From contig NZ_SEMB01000018.1 of the NCBI RefSeq assembly GCF_004153225.1, positions 1-59,773 on the forward strand: DNA of 59,773 nt. The letters run 5' to 3'. The number at the start of each line of letters is the position of its first letter. Within the stretch, counting starts at the first letter, position 1. The position numbers and the translations under genes are program-made. Origin of the DNA: Sporolactobacillus sp. THM7-7 (GTDB taxonomy: Bacteria; Bacillota; Bacilli; Bacillales; Sporolactobacillaceae). Of this stretch, positions 18,512 through 27,097 are shown in pieces. The notes beneath the pieces are model-generated. The model was not told the origin of the DNA. It made no database searches and saw nothing but the letters and a program-made list of their open reading frames with translations.

Positions 18512-19078
18512 CTACTTGCGTCTCATCACAATGGACGTCCATCTCACGACCATTTGCCTAATTTGCGGGATTCGCTTGTCGATGCCGATCTGCCATTTCT
18601 CCGGCAGCACCGCTCTGAGGAGTCCTCGTCCGATTTTCAATGGAAAGATCAGGCATTTCACCAGAATACTTACTGTCATTTTACACAATATATAAACGAG
18701 CTTCAATAGGGAATACAGCGGATAAATCAATAAAAGATAGACTGTTTTCGCGAGCGTCCGCCACGTAAAGACAATGAACGCAATCATCCGATTCAGAACG
18801 ATAAGAAAAGGTGTTTCAAACAGGGCTTTATACAAGGAAAAACCGAGCGCGGCCGCCAGAAACAGATAGAGCCGAAGCTGTCCTTCATTCACAGGAAAGA
18901 GAAAGGTGAAAACAAGCAGAGCCTGAACGATCCAGAAAAGGGAGTCGGTGATGAGCAGAATCCAGCGCAGCCCTTTTCGCGGATGAACAAAGCGCTGATA
19001 GACGGTGAACGAAGCGCCGATCCACAGGCCCATACCGCCCATAAGAGCGAGGGATACAAACTGCTCATGCAGTGTCAT
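18512..19078 (-). CDS. yabQ: spore cortex biosynthesis protein YabQ
   Basis: This 188-residue integral membrane protein has four to five predicted helices (LALMGGMGLWIGASFTVY, ILLITDSLFWIVQALLVFTF, YLFLAAALGFSLYKALF, then hydrophobic stretches to residue 140) and a basic C-terminal tail. In B. subtilis YabQ is made in the mother cell and is required for cortex formation. It overlaps yabP by 4 bp (ATGA), consistent with the conserved yabP-yabQ pair. Confidence 0.9.
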   Translation of the reverse strand: MTLHEQFVSLALMGGMGLWIGASFTVYQRFVHPRKGLRWILLITDSLFWIVQALLVFTFLFPVNEGQLRLYLFLAAALGFSLYKALFETPFLIVLNRMIAFIVFTWRTLAKTVYLLLIYPLYSLLKLVYILCKMTVSILVKCLIFPLKIGRGLLRAVLPEKWQIGIDKRIPQIRQMVVRWTSIVMRRK

Positions 19079-19383
19079 TTAAACAACTTGCTGAAGAAGC
19101 CTTTAGATGCTTCTCCATCCTGATCGTCGAGATAACTGATCTCAAAAATCCGGCCTTCGATGGCGACCGATCCCTGCTCTACATTCAAATTCTGCATTTT
19201 CAGCTGGACACCCTTGATGGCCAGATAGCCCTGAACCGTCTCGAGTAAAAACTCTTCATGATCGAAGCTTTCTACATGCTTGACCCCGGTAATCTCGATG
19301 GTTTTCCTGTTTTTCATAATAATATCGTGATTCTGCGCAGGCTTGTCTTTATTCGAAGACTGCGAGGAATAGAATTGATTCAT
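19075..19383 (-). CDS. yabP: sporulation protein YabP
   Basis: This 102-residue soluble protein of the YabP/YqfC family has the core RKTIEITGVKHVESFDHEEFLLET, then GYLAIKGVQLKMQNLNVEQGSVAIEGRI. The family acts in mother-cell spore-coat or cortex assembly with YabQ. ATG at 19383 has GGGGGGAG upstream. A long polar N-terminal extension (about 25 residues) precedes the conserved core. It is in the rqcP-yabP-yabQ-divIC order. Confidence 0.9.
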   Translation of the reverse strand: MNQFYSSQSSNKDKPAQNHDIIMKNRKTIEITGVKHVESFDHEEFLLETVQGYLAIKGVQLKMQNLNVEQGSVAIEGRIFEISYLDDQDGEASKGFFSKLFK

Positions 19384-19451
19384 TGGACTCCCCCCTCTTT
19401 CTTACACTATGAGGGCGGCGTCCCAGTTAGAACCGTGTCCGGGGTAAAGCT

Positions 19452-19718
19452 TTACTTTTCTGCTTCGGCAGCCTGATCGCGAATCACTTCGTAAAGAGCG
19501 TCGGCCTCATCCTTTCTGGCGTTTTCCTTAAGCAAGGTGACCCGGACTTCGACGAGCTTCTGGCCGAAGTGCAGCGTTAGCCTGTCCCCGACCCCTACCG
19601 TCGAACCGGCTTTCGCGGACCGGCCGTTAATATCGATCCGGCCCTGATCTGCCATTTCTTTGGCAACCGTGCGTCTTTTGATCAGCCGCGAAACTTTTAA
19701 GTATTTATCCAGTCTCAT
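19452..19718 (-). CDS. rqcP: S4-domain ribosome quality-control protein RqcP (YabO)
   Basis: This 88-residue protein has an N-terminal S4 RNA-binding domain (MRLDKYLKVSRLIKRRTVAKEMADQGRIDINGRS in segments) typical of YabO/Hsp15-like proteins. In B. subtilis RqcP works with RqcH on stalled 50S subunits to add alanine tails. The start overlaps the HU gene by 4 bp (ATGA), so both are translationally coupled. A short acidic tail follows the fold. Confidence 0.93.
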   Translation of the reverse strand: MRLDKYLKVSRLIKRRTVAKEMADQGRIDINGRSAKAGSTVGVGDRLTLHFGQKLVEVRVTLLKENARKDEADALYEVIRDQAAEAEK

Positions 19719-19990
19719 TTTTTTACGGCTTCCTTGAACTTGTTCCCGGCCCTGAATCCGGGAACTTTAGTTGCCGGAATGGTAATCGTTTCCCCTGTCT
19801 GCGGATTGCGGCCAGTGCGGCTTGCCCTTTCCCGAACTTCAAAGGTTCCAAAACCGACAAACTGCACTTTTTCATTTTTATTCAGAGCGGAAATGATCTC
19901 TTCCAGCATCTCATTGATCACCATTTCCGTATCTTTTTTAGCAAGACCGGTTTTCCCCGCGACTCTTTGAATCAGTTCATTTTTGTTCAT
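19715..19990 (-). CDS. hup: HU-family DNA-binding protein
   Basis: This 91-residue histone-like protein has the HU signature GFGTFEVRERASRTGRNPQTGE, the beta-arm TITIPATKVPGFRAG and the final helix NKFKEAVKK. I set the start at the ATG at 19990 (MNKNELIQRV), which has GGAGG about 10 nt upstream; an in-frame upstream start at 20026 is not family-like. In B. subtilis the main HU gene (hbs) lies elsewhere. The mazG-like yabN expected upstream of rqcP is missing and HU takes its place. Confidence 0.94.
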   Translation of the reverse strand: MNKNELIQRVAGKTGLAKKDTEMVINEMLEEIISALNKNEKVQFVGFGTFEVRERASRTGRNPQTGETITIPATKVPGFRAGNKFKEAVKK

Positions 19991-20110
19991 TTTCCAAAAC
20001 CTCCGTGTACGAATGAGGATTAGCAAAAGTCCTGTTTCGTTAAGTTTGCTTTATACGATCAAAAACACTTATTTCAGCGGCAGGAAGATAAGGGCAACGG
20101 CAATAACGCT

Positions 20111-20156
20111 CAACCGGCGCCAGAGGCCTGGCTTCGCCAAGTTTTCTTTATTTTAT
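20111..20156 (+). repeat. terminator-like dispersed repeat, family 2, copy near HU
   Basis: The plus strand CAACCGGCGCCAGAGGCC, TGGCTTCGCCA hairpin and GTTTTCTTTATTTT match the copy at 2254-2314 (minus) closely and the cores at 30286 and 33272 partly. It faces against the genes, so its U run would end plus-strand transcripts. It sits in the 19991-20215 gap between the HU gene and yabM. No clear promoter for HU is seen there. Confidence 0.5.
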
Positions 20157-20215
20157 CACATCTGGACGGCCGATCCCAGTTATAGTACAGGGTGAATTCG
20201 AGTTCTGCGTCATTT

Positions 20216-21793
20216 TCATTTTCTTCTAACGATTTTTTGTAAAAGCTGTATCTGTTCCCGTTTCTGAGCGGATTGACCGGCAAAAAGAAACAAGGTCAGA
20301 AAAACACCTCCTCCGATCAATGCTTCCGGCAAGGCCAGCCAGGCGGCAGCCAACCGTGTTCCCGGCAGCGAACCGGTTAGTTGGACGGACAGCGTTTTCC
20401 AGATAAGAATAATCATGATCATCCCGCAAAGCGCGGCGCACAGCCTTATGAATTTTTGAAACCCGAGAATACGGATAGGGAAGATGCCCTTTAGCCGGCG
20501 AACACTCAGCCAGGCGGTCAGTCCGGTGGCCAGGCACGTCGCGACAGCCGCACCGGTAACCGAAAAATACGGAATCAGCAGAAAGTTGCCCGCCAGTTTG
20601 ACGGCAGCGCCGATCAGCAAATAAGTGACCGAAATGCCCGGATGTCCTGCCGCCTCCAGAATACCGGAAGACGTTATGATCAGGGCCAGGGTCAGCAGAA
20701 CGAAAGCCATCAGTATGAGAGGGCCCGTCCCTTCGGCATTTTTGAACAGCATCATATTGACCTCTTTCGCGATCGCGGCCAGTCCGCACGCCGCCGCTAA
20801 ACCGAAAACGAAGCTGACCCGGAGCGCCAGCGCGGCCTGCCGGCAAAACGCGGTCTCTTTATTGGCCGCAGCTAGTCCGGAGAGACTCGGAACAATCGAC
20901 GCCGCAAGCGCTCCGGAGGCGACCATGCCGATTTGAATCACGAGATACGCGCGATCATAAATCCCCTTTTCCGCACGCGGATCCGGAACATCCGCTTCGT
21001 TAAGGAGTGGAACGACGGTCAGTGCGTCCGCAAGTTGAAAAAGAATAAGCGGTAGCGCCAGCACGGAGAACAGGCAGCCGTTTTTCAGCAGCTTCCGGAC
21101 CATAGCCCAGTCCATCGGGCCTGCCCGCCATCCAGACAAGCGAAGCGAACGTTCTTTTCTGAAGAACAAGAACAGAACGACAACGGAAACGGCCGGGGCG
21201 GCGGCGCATCCGATCGCCGCGGCTGTGCCGAATTGGTAAGGTGTACCGTGATGCAGAAATAAATACCAGGATAACCCAAGAATCAGCAAGACACGCACAA
21301 ACTGCTCGCTGATTTGTGATAGCGCGGTTGGTACCATATTTTCATTTTTTCCCTGAAAGTTCCCGCGCAGCACGGCAATGATCGGGACGAACAGGTAGAT
21401 GATTGCCATAATCCTGATCGGGCGTAACAAATGCCTATCCCCCATAATATACGTCAGAGGTTCGGCGAACAGAGTAAGAAACAGGAAAAAGCTCCCGCAC
21501 AAAAGAGAAAGGGCGACAAGCGAATGGGTGAGGATTCGCGAGGAACTGGAGGCGTTCTCTCCGGCTTCCGCAATGGCTTTTGAAATAATAATGGGAAATC
21601 CGGTACCTCCCAAAGCCACCGCGAGAGCATAGAAGGGATAAACTTGCTGGTAGACATAAAACCCAATATCACCGGCAAAATTTTGATACGGGAGCCGATA
21701 AGCCGCACTCATGATCTTAACAAGAATAGCCGCTGCCGACAGAATCAGCGCCCCGCGCCACATCGACCGTCCCGATTTTTTCACTGTGTTCAC
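20216..21793 (-). CDS. yabM: MOP-superfamily polysaccharide flippase, SpoVB/YabM-like
   Basis: This 525-residue protein has 12-14 predicted membrane helices and the family N-terminus MWRGALILSAAAILVKIMSA followed by YRLPYQNFAGDIGFYVYQQ. It is a MATE-like lipid-linked oligosaccharide flippase of the SpoVB/MurJ group and is syntenic with B. subtilis YabM. The open frame extends to 22063, but that part is the reverse of repeat copy B. I place the start at GTG 21793, with AAGGTGG 8 nt upstream. A TATAAT-like hexamer at 21825-21830 is compatible with transcription starting here. Confidence 0.88.
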   Translation of the reverse strand: MNTVKKSGRSMWRGALILSAAAILVKIMSAAYRLPYQNFAGDIGFYVYQQVYPFYALAVALGGTGFPIIISKAIAEAGENASSSSRILTHSLVALSLLCGSFFLFLTLFAEPLTYIMGDRHLLRPIRIMAIIYLFVPIIAVLRGNFQGKNENMVPTALSQISEQFVRVLLILGLSWYLFLHHGTPYQFGTAAAIGCAAAPAVSVVVLFLFFRKERSLRLSGWRAGPMDWAMVRKLLKNGCLFSVLALPLILFQLADALTVVPLLNEADVPDPRAEKGIYDRAYLVIQIGMVASGALAASIVPSLSGLAAANKETAFCRQAALALRVSFVFGLAAACGLAAIAKEVNMMLFKNAEGTGPLILMAFVLLTLALIITSSGILEAAGHPGISVTYLLIGAAVKLAGNFLLIPYFSVTGAAVATCLATGLTAWLSVRRLKGIFPIRILGFQKFIRLCAALCGMIMIILIWKTLSVQLTGSLPGTRLAAAWLALPEALIGGGVFLTLFLFAGQSAQKREQIQLLQKIVRRK

Positions 21794-21864
21794 GTTGCAG
21801 ACCACCTTCGCTCGTACACAGTGGATTATATCATAAGAAGAAAACCTCTCATACTTTAAGAGAA

Positions 21865-22008
21865 TGTTCGAATAGTCCGGGAAAAATAGCTTCCTAATCT
21901 CAGGCGCCCGCTTGCTTCTTTCTCTCCTCACGTACGTTGTTTGTACGCACAGGCAGTCAAAGTTACGTTTTCTCAACCTTCTCGGCTCTTTTCGTCTGCC
22001 TTTTCGAA
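21865..22008 (+). repeat. dispersed intergenic repeat family 1, copy B (144 bp)
   Basis: Bounded by GTTCGAA (21865-21871) and TTCGAAC (22002-22008). It aligns along its whole length with copy A. Shared blocks include CCGGGAAAAATAGCT, CTCCTCACGTAC with GTACGC opposite (central hairpin), and CTCAACCTTCTCGGC with CTTTTCG. With the spoVT terminator it accounts for most of the 21794-22135 gap. Confidence 0.8.
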
Positions 22009-22031
22009 CACTCGCTTTGAGGAAGGTGCAT

Positions 22032-22074
22032 AAAAAAAGACCGGGTGTCCCTAATCTGAACATGCCGGTCTTTT
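22032..22074 (-). terminator. intrinsic terminator of spoVT
   Basis: The minus strand AAAGACCGG, a 20-nt loop, CCGGTCTTT and TTTTATG give a 9-bp perfect stem, 62 bp after the spoVT stop. Confidence 0.85.
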
Positions 22075-22135
22075 CTCATCGCCCTGTGAGGTAAAAACGA
22101 AAAAAAGCTGTTGTTCCGAAAAAATGCAAACGCCT

Positions 22136-22672
22136 TCAGTGCTCCATTTGCCGTCCTAGAAACCCCGCGGCCGTTTCAGCCAGTTTCATCTCCACCTCTC
22201 CAAGAGGGCTATTGTCTTTAGCGATCAGCATAACCGTGCCAATTGGATCGCCTCCCGCAATGATCGGTGCCACAACATACGGACCCGTCAGATCTTCACG
22301 GCCTTCCGCAAGCGGCTGCCCCCGACGGTCTTCGACAATCGTCTGTCGGAGCTCCATGGCCTGCTCGGGAACAGACAGAATACTTTTATCCAGAAAATCT
22401 TTCTTAGAACCCCCGGCAACGGCAATAATCGTATCACGATCACTGATTAGTGTCAGTCTGCCTGAATGTTCGGCAATAGCGTCGGCATACTCTTTGGCAA
22501 AATCACCGAGTTCACTCATGGGGGAATATTTTTTTAAAATCACTTCACCATCATGGTCAACAAATATCTCCAACGGATCCCCTTCTCGAATGCGGAGCGT
22601 GCGGCGTATCTCTTTCGGGATGACCACTCGTCCCAAATCATCGATTCGGCGGACGATGCCAGTTGCTTTCAT
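22136..22672 (-). CDS. spoVT: stage V sporulation transcription regulator SpoVT
   Basis: This 178-residue protein has an N-terminal AbrB-type swapped-hairpin DNA-binding domain (MKATGIVRRIDDLGRVVIP, RRTLRIREGDPLEIF) and a C-terminal GAF-like domain (residues 55-178). In B. subtilis it tunes sigma-G-dependent genes in the forespore. ATG at 22672. It has its own forespore-type promoter and terminator between mfd and yabM. The canonical abrB gene is not at its usual place next to metG, so this is the only AbrB-fold protein in the window. Confidence 0.96.
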   Translation of the reverse strand: MKATGIVRRIDDLGRVVIPKEIRRTLRIREGDPLEIFVDHDGEVILKKYSPMSELGDFAKEYADAIAEHSGRLTLISDRDTIIAVAGGSKKDFLDKSILSVPEQAMELRQTIVEDRRGQPLAEGREDLTGPYVVAPIIAGGDPIGTVMLIAKDNSPLGEVEMKLAETAAGFLGRQMEH

Positions 22673-22727
22673 ACAAGGATGTCCTCACTTTCCGTATAAG
22701 GTACCAATTATCATTTTTTCCTTGCGT

Positions 22728-22756
22728 TATTATCTGCGCTTTCGTCCAAACTATAC
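22728..22756 (-). promoter_or_regulatory. spoVT promoter, sigma-G-like
   Basis: On the minus strand, GTATA at 22752-22756 and GCAGATAATA at 22728-22737 are 14 nt apart (equivalent to 17 nt to the GATAATA core). This agrees with the sigma-G consensus, and B. subtilis spoVT is sigma-G dependent. It lies in the mfd-spoVT gap, 56 bp before the ATG. Confidence 0.6.
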
Positions 22757-22770
22757 ATCTTCCGCCAAAA

Positions 22771-25700
22771 TTAACCGACTTTCTCCGCAAGTCCCTGCAG
22801 CTGATAAATCCCTTTAAGCGCATCCAGCGCTACATTCAGCATCTTCTCTCGTTCCCGCCTGTCCTTTTTAATCGTCATCTTCATCTTCTGACCGGAAGAA
22901 CCGAGTCCGACGCCCGGTCCCATGCGGCTGATCGCTTTAAAAAGCGACTCCCGGTCGAGCGACTTCCATCCGGCTTCCGAAAAAAGAATGGTCAGTTCCG
23001 CCTCATTCTGCCTGATTTCTTCGATCATCAGTTTTTCCGCCATAACACGCAGCGCGGCTACCCGGAACAGATCTGCTACTTCTCGGGGATAATCCCCGAA
23101 CCGGTCAATCAGCTCGTCCTCAAGCTCCTTAATATACGCCATGGATTCAGCGGCTTTAAACCGCTTGTACATATCGATTTTCTGCAGCGAATCCTCGATG
23201 TAGGCGTCCGGAATATAGGCGTCGACATCCATCACAATGGATACTTCTGAAGACGGTTTCGCCGTCTTCGGACGGCCCCTTCGCTCGGCAATCGCGTCTT
23301 TAAGCATCTGTGAATAAAGATCAAAACCAACGGAGTCGATGAATCCGTGCTGCTCAGCCCCAAGCAGATTGCCGGCACCCCGGATCGACAGATCGCGCAT
23401 CGCAATTTTAAATCCGGAACCCAGTTCGGTGAATTCTTTGATCGCCTGAAGCCGCTTTTCCGCCGCCTCATTCATTACCTTATCCCGCTGATACGTAAAA
23501 TAGGCATACGCCACCCGATTTGACCGGCCGACACGTCCGCGCAGCTGATACAGTTGCGCGAGTCCCATCTTATCCGCATCATAAACGATCAGCGTGTTTA
23601 CGTTGGGAATGTCTACGCCCGTTTCAATGATCGTGGTACTGACCAGTACGTCGTCGGTCCCGTCTAGAAAGTCGATCATAGCCGCTTCCAGTTCGGACTC
23701 CTTCATCTGCCCGTGGGCATAGGTCACCGTCGCGTCGGGTACAAGCTGAGAAATCATCTCAGCCATCCTTTGAATCGTTTCCACTCTGTTGTAAAGAAAA
23801 TAGACCTGGCCGCCACGGGCGATTTCCCGCTCAATGGCTTCGCGGATCAGGTTCGTATTGTATTCGGTCACATAAGTTTGTACCGGAAAACGGTTTTCCG
23901 GCGGCGTTTCAATAATTGATAAGTCGCGGACCCCGAGCATGGACATGTGCAGCGTTCGCGGAATGGGCGTCGCCGTCAGAGTCAGGACGTCGATATTTGC
24001 TTTCAGACGCTTGATTTTTTCCTTATGTGTCACGCCAAAGCGCTGCTCTTCATCAACGATCAGAAGGCCGAGATCCTTGAATGTCACGTCTTTGGAAAGA
24101 AGGCGGTGTGTGCCGATCACAAAGTCGATCGTCCCGTCTTTCAGTCCTCTAAGCGTTGCCGACTGTTCTTTGCGCGTACGGAATCGACTGAGCAAACCGA
24201 TGGAAACCGGAAAATCCTCAAACCGCTCTCGCGTCGTCTCATAGTGCTGCTGAGCAAGAATCGTCGTCGGAACAAGAAAAGCTACTTGCTTGCCGTCGGC
24301 GATCGCTTTAAAAGCCGCCCTCAGCGCTACCTCGGTCTTGCCGTATCCCACGTCGCCGCAGAGCAGCCGGTCCATCGGCTTCTCGCTTTCCATATCTTTC
24401 TTGATTTCTTCAATCGCCTGAAGCTGATCGGCTGTCTCCTGGTAAGGAAAAGAAGCCTCGAACTCACGCTGAGCGGGATCGTCTTTAGAGAAAGCATGTC
24501 CCCGGCTGGCTTCTCGTTCCGCATACAGTTTAATCAGATCATCGGCAATATCCTGAATAGATGATCGCGCCCGGCTCTTCACTTTTTTCCACTCGCTGCC
24601 TCCAAGCGAGTAAATTTTCGGCTCCTTCCCCTCCGAACCGACATATTTCTGAACCTGATCAATATGTTCGACCGGAACATACAATTTATCGTTGCCCTTA
24701 TAAATGATCTTCAGATAATCTTTATGTGCGCCGTTAACTTCCAATGTTTCAATGCCGACATACCTGCCGATACCGTGATCGACGTGAACGACATAATCTC
24801 CGATATTCAGCTCATTGTAACTTTTCAGCCGCTCGGCATTGGACAGCTTTTTCCCTTTTCGCGGTTTTTTTATCGACTTTTTAGTAAAGACTTCTTTTTC
24901 CGTAATGACAACCAGTTTTCGAAGGGGCATTTCAAATCCGCTGGCGAGGCCGCCTTCCGTAATCTGACAAACCCCCGGGACGGGAAGCGTACCCGGTTCC
25001 ACCGTTTCCGCGCGAACGCCGTAATCCGAAAGCACTTGAGCCAGGCGCTTCACTCTTTCCGGACCTGCCGCCAGGAAAACGATCGCGTTATCGCTCTTCG
25101 TCCACCGCTCGACTTCCGACTTTAGAAGATGAATCTGGCCATGAAAATTCTGCATTGACCGGCATGTGATATTCAAAACGTTCTGAGGCTGAAACTCGCC
25201 GTGGTAACGCAGAAACAGAGAAAGTAGAAGTATCGGCTGGCGCATCCGGTCGAGCAGTTTCGTACCATCTAGCGTAAGCGGGATATCGCGAACCATCTCT
25301 CCCTTCTGCAGCATATCCACTTGCCATTCGGCTTCTTCGCGGTCAAGCTGTTCGTTCATTTCCTGGATTCTGCTAATCTCATCGAAAATGATCAGCGACT
25401 GATCCGGCAGATAGTCCACAAAGGTCGTGAGCTGTCCGTAAAAAAGGCTTGAATACTTGGCCATATGTTGAAAAGTCCGTTTTTCCCGCAGCGCTTCGAG
25501 ATCGCCGCCGATTTTCTCGCTGAGACGGGCTTTCACTTCCTGATCGACAACTCTTGACAGCGTTTTGCCCAGCGCCTCCTTCAGCCCTTCCGCCGCACGG
25601 GAAAATTCCTCCGCATGTAGCAGCAGCTCCCGGGCTGGACCGATGACGAACTCATCCATCACTTTTTTCAGCGAACGCTGCGTTTCGCTGTCAAAAAGAC

Positions 25701-26316
25701 GGATGGAATCGATTTCATCATCAAACAGCTCAATCCGGACTGGATATTCTTCCGTCAGGGGGAAGATATCGATAATGCCGCCGCGGAGGCTGAACTGCCC
25801 TGGACCTGTAACCATCGATTCCCTTTCATATCCGATCGCCGTCAGCTTCAGAGCGAACGTTTCCAGATCAATCTGCTTACCGATTTTAAGGTGAATCAGA
25901 TTCGCTTTCCATAAGTACAAAGGCGGCAAGAGCCGTTTCAAACCGGCTATCGGAATGACGATGAGGCATCTCTTCTTCCGGGCAAGGTGATTCAGCACAT
26001 CGATGCGCTGAGCAAGCAATTCAGGGCTGGCGACAGCAAGATCCGAAACGATTAAATCATTGGTCGGGTAAAGATAAAGTTCCTCTGAATCTATCAATTC
26101 CTGCAAGTCGTTATAAAGTTTCTGGCCTTGATAGAGATTGTGTGTGACCGCAACCGTTGTCTCACTCCTTTTATGATAGAGCGCCGCAATCCAGAGTGAT
26201 TTCGCGCTGCCCGAGAGTCCGGAAACGAGCTGCCGCATCATTCCGCTGTCATAACCGTCCAGAACGGTCTGAATTTCATCGAGCTTCTGTTCGTAAAATG
26301 TACTCAGACCATACAT
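22771..26316 (-). CDS. mfd: transcription-repair coupling factor Mfd
   Basis: This 1181-residue ATP-driven DNA translocase removes stalled RNA polymerase and recruits UvrA. Domains in order: UvrB-like N-terminal domain, the CarD-like polymerase-interaction domain (NIGDYVVHVDHGIGRYVG, about residue 505), and the RecG-like helicase core with GDVGYGKTEVALRAA (Walker A, about 655), VDEEQRFG and LTATPIPRTLHMSM. QLRGRVGRSNR (motif VI) and the TRCF C-terminal domain follow. Length is normal for the family. ATG at 26316 has GAGGGA upstream. The fin gene that lies between pth and mfd in B. subtilis is missing (the gap is only 106 bp). Confidence 0.97.
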   Translation of the reverse strand: MYGLSTFYEQKLDEIQTVLDGYDSGMMRQLVSGLSGSAKSLWIAALYHKRSETTVAVTHNLYQGQKLYNDLQELIDSEELYLYPTNDLIVSDLAVASPELLAQRIDVLNHLARKKRCLIVIPIAGLKRLLPPLYLWKANLIHLKIGKQIDLETFALKLTAIGYERESMVTGPGQFSLRGGIIDIFPLTEEYPVRIELFDDEIDSIRLFDSETQRSLKKVMDEFVIGPARELLLHAEEFSRAAEGLKEALGKTLSRVVDQEVKARLSEKIGGDLEALREKRTFQHMAKYSSLFYGQLTTFVDYLPDQSLIIFDEISRIQEMNEQLDREEAEWQVDMLQKGEMVRDIPLTLDGTKLLDRMRQPILLLSLFLRYHGEFQPQNVLNITCRSMQNFHGQIHLLKSEVERWTKSDNAIVFLAAGPERVKRLAQVLSDYGVRAETVEPGTLPVPGVCQITEGGLASGFEMPLRKLVVITEKEVFTKKSIKKPRKGKKLSNAERLKSYNELNIGDYVVHVDHGIGRYVGIETLEVNGAHKDYLKIIYKGNDKLYVPVEHIDQVQKYVGSEGKEPKIYSLGGSEWKKVKSRARSSIQDIADDLIKLYAEREASRGHAFSKDDPAQREFEASFPYQETADQLQAIEEIKKDMESEKPMDRLLCGDVGYGKTEVALRAAFKAIADGKQVAFLVPTTILAQQHYETTRERFEDFPVSIGLLSRFRTRKEQSATLRGLKDGTIDFVIGTHRLLSKDVTFKDLGLLIVDEEQRFGVTHKEKIKRLKANIDVLTLTATPIPRTLHMSMLGVRDLSIIETPPENRFPVQTYVTEYNTNLIREAIEREIARGGQVYFLYNRVETIQRMAEMISQLVPDATVTYAHGQMKESELEAAMIDFLDGTDDVLVSTTIIETGVDIPNVNTLIVYDADKMGLAQLYQLRGRVGRSNRVAYAYFTYQRDKVMNEAAEKRLQAIKEFTELGSGFKIAMRDLSIRGAGNLLGAEQHGFIDSVGFDLYSQMLKDAIAERRGRPKTAKPSSEVSIVMDVDAYIPDAYIEDSLQKIDMYKRFKAAESMAYIKELEDELIDRFGDYPREVADLFRVAALRVMAEKLMIEEIRQNEAELTILFSEAGWKSLDRESLFKAISRMGPGVGLGSSGQKMKMTIKKDRREREKMLNVALDALKGIYQLQGLAEKVG

Positions 26317-26341
26317 GACCTTCCCTCGCTTTCTTCAACCT

Positions 26342-26369
26342 GAAAAATGCTTTGGCACACCGCCAAAGC
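26342..26369 (-). terminator. intrinsic terminator of pth
   Basis: The minus strand GCTTTGGC, loop GGTGT, GCCAAAGC and ATTTTTC give an 8-bp perfect stem. It ends only 26 bp before the mfd ATG, so mfd is probably transcribed partly by read-through. Confidence 0.75.
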
Positions 26370-26422
26370 GCTTGCAGGCCTTTTTTCCGTGTTTATCTGT
26401 CCGTCTATTATTTCCGTAAGTA

Positions 26423-26995
26423 CTAAAGGTTATTCGCATTATATTTATTCATCAGCTTCGGAAAGGGTGTGGCGATCCAGGCAGCCGCTGCCTCCGAGGC
26501 TCGTTCGGCCGCCTGATCCATCAGCTGTTTATCCTCTTCTGAAAACCGCCCTAATACATAATGTATCACATCCTGATGAGATCCTTTAGGATGCCCAATT
26601 CCGATTTTTACCCGCTTGATAGCCTGCGTTCGCAAATGCTGCATCAGCGACTTCAGGCCATTATGCCCGCCCGCGCTGCCTTTCTGGCGAAGGCGAATCT
26701 TTCCGACCGGAAGATCCAGATCGTCATGAATGACAAGCAGCTCATCCGCACTTGCTTTGTAAAAACGCATCAAGGGACCGACTGCCTCTCCGGAAGCGTT
26801 CATATACGTAAGCGGCTTCACAAGCATGACTGTCTCTCCGTTTATTTTCTCCTTTCCAAACAAAGCATTGAATTTGTGTTCAGAAAGAACAATATCTAAT
26901 CGCCCCGCAAGAAGATCAATCGCCTTAAAACCTATATTATGCCTGGTATGCTCGTATTCAGAACCCGGGTTTCCCAGGCCGACAATCATTTTCAC
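26423..26995 (-). CDS. pth: peptidyl-tRNA hydrolase
   Basis: This enzyme of about 190 residues frees tRNA from drop-off peptidyl-tRNA. The family start MIVGLGNPGSEYEHTRHNIGF contains the catalytic histidine, KPLTYMNASGE and VIHDDLDLPVGKIRLR (catalytic aspartate) follow, then GGHNGLKS. GTG at 26995 has GAGGA 6 nt upstream; the internal ATG at 26989 would lose two residues. It is SpoVC in B. subtilis, in the same ctc-pth order. Confidence 0.95.
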   Translation of the reverse strand: MKMIVGLGNPGSEYEHTRHNIGFKAIDLLAGRLDIVLSEHKFNALFGKEKINGETVMLVKPLTYMNASGEAVGPLMRFYKASADELLVIHDDLDLPVGKIRLRQKGSAGGHNGLKSLMQHLRTQAIKRVKIGIGHPKGSHQDVIHYVLGRFSEEDKQLMDQAAERASEAAAAWIATPFPKLMNKYNANNL

Positions 26996-27012
26996 GTTTG
27001 TTCCTCACTTTC

Positions 27013-27034
27013 TTGAGGATGTCCGAAAAGTCTG
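27013..27034 (+). repeat. possible solo end of repeat family 1
   Basis: TGAGGATGTCCGAAAAGTCTG aligns with the left end of the reverse complement of copy C (GAGGATGTTCGAACAGTCTG), with two differences. It then diverges. No right end is found nearby, so it may be a decayed remnant. Confidence 0.35.
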
Positions 27035-27045
27035 TAAACAAATAT

Positions 27046-27070
27046 GAAAAAAGACGTAACAAACGTTACG
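27046..27070 (-). terminator. intrinsic terminator of rplY
   Basis: The minus strand CGTAAC, loop GTTT, GTTACG and TCTTTTTTC. It is a short but perfect stem with a U run, 28 bp after the rplY stop. Confidence 0.7.
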
Positions 27071-27097
27071 CCCGATTTCTTTCCATGCACTGCCAGC

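Noticed and set aside
21794-22063. N-terminal extension of the flippase frame
   Set aside because: It is the reverse of repeat copy B, has no membrane or family similarity, and a good GTG start with AAGGTGG lies at 21793.
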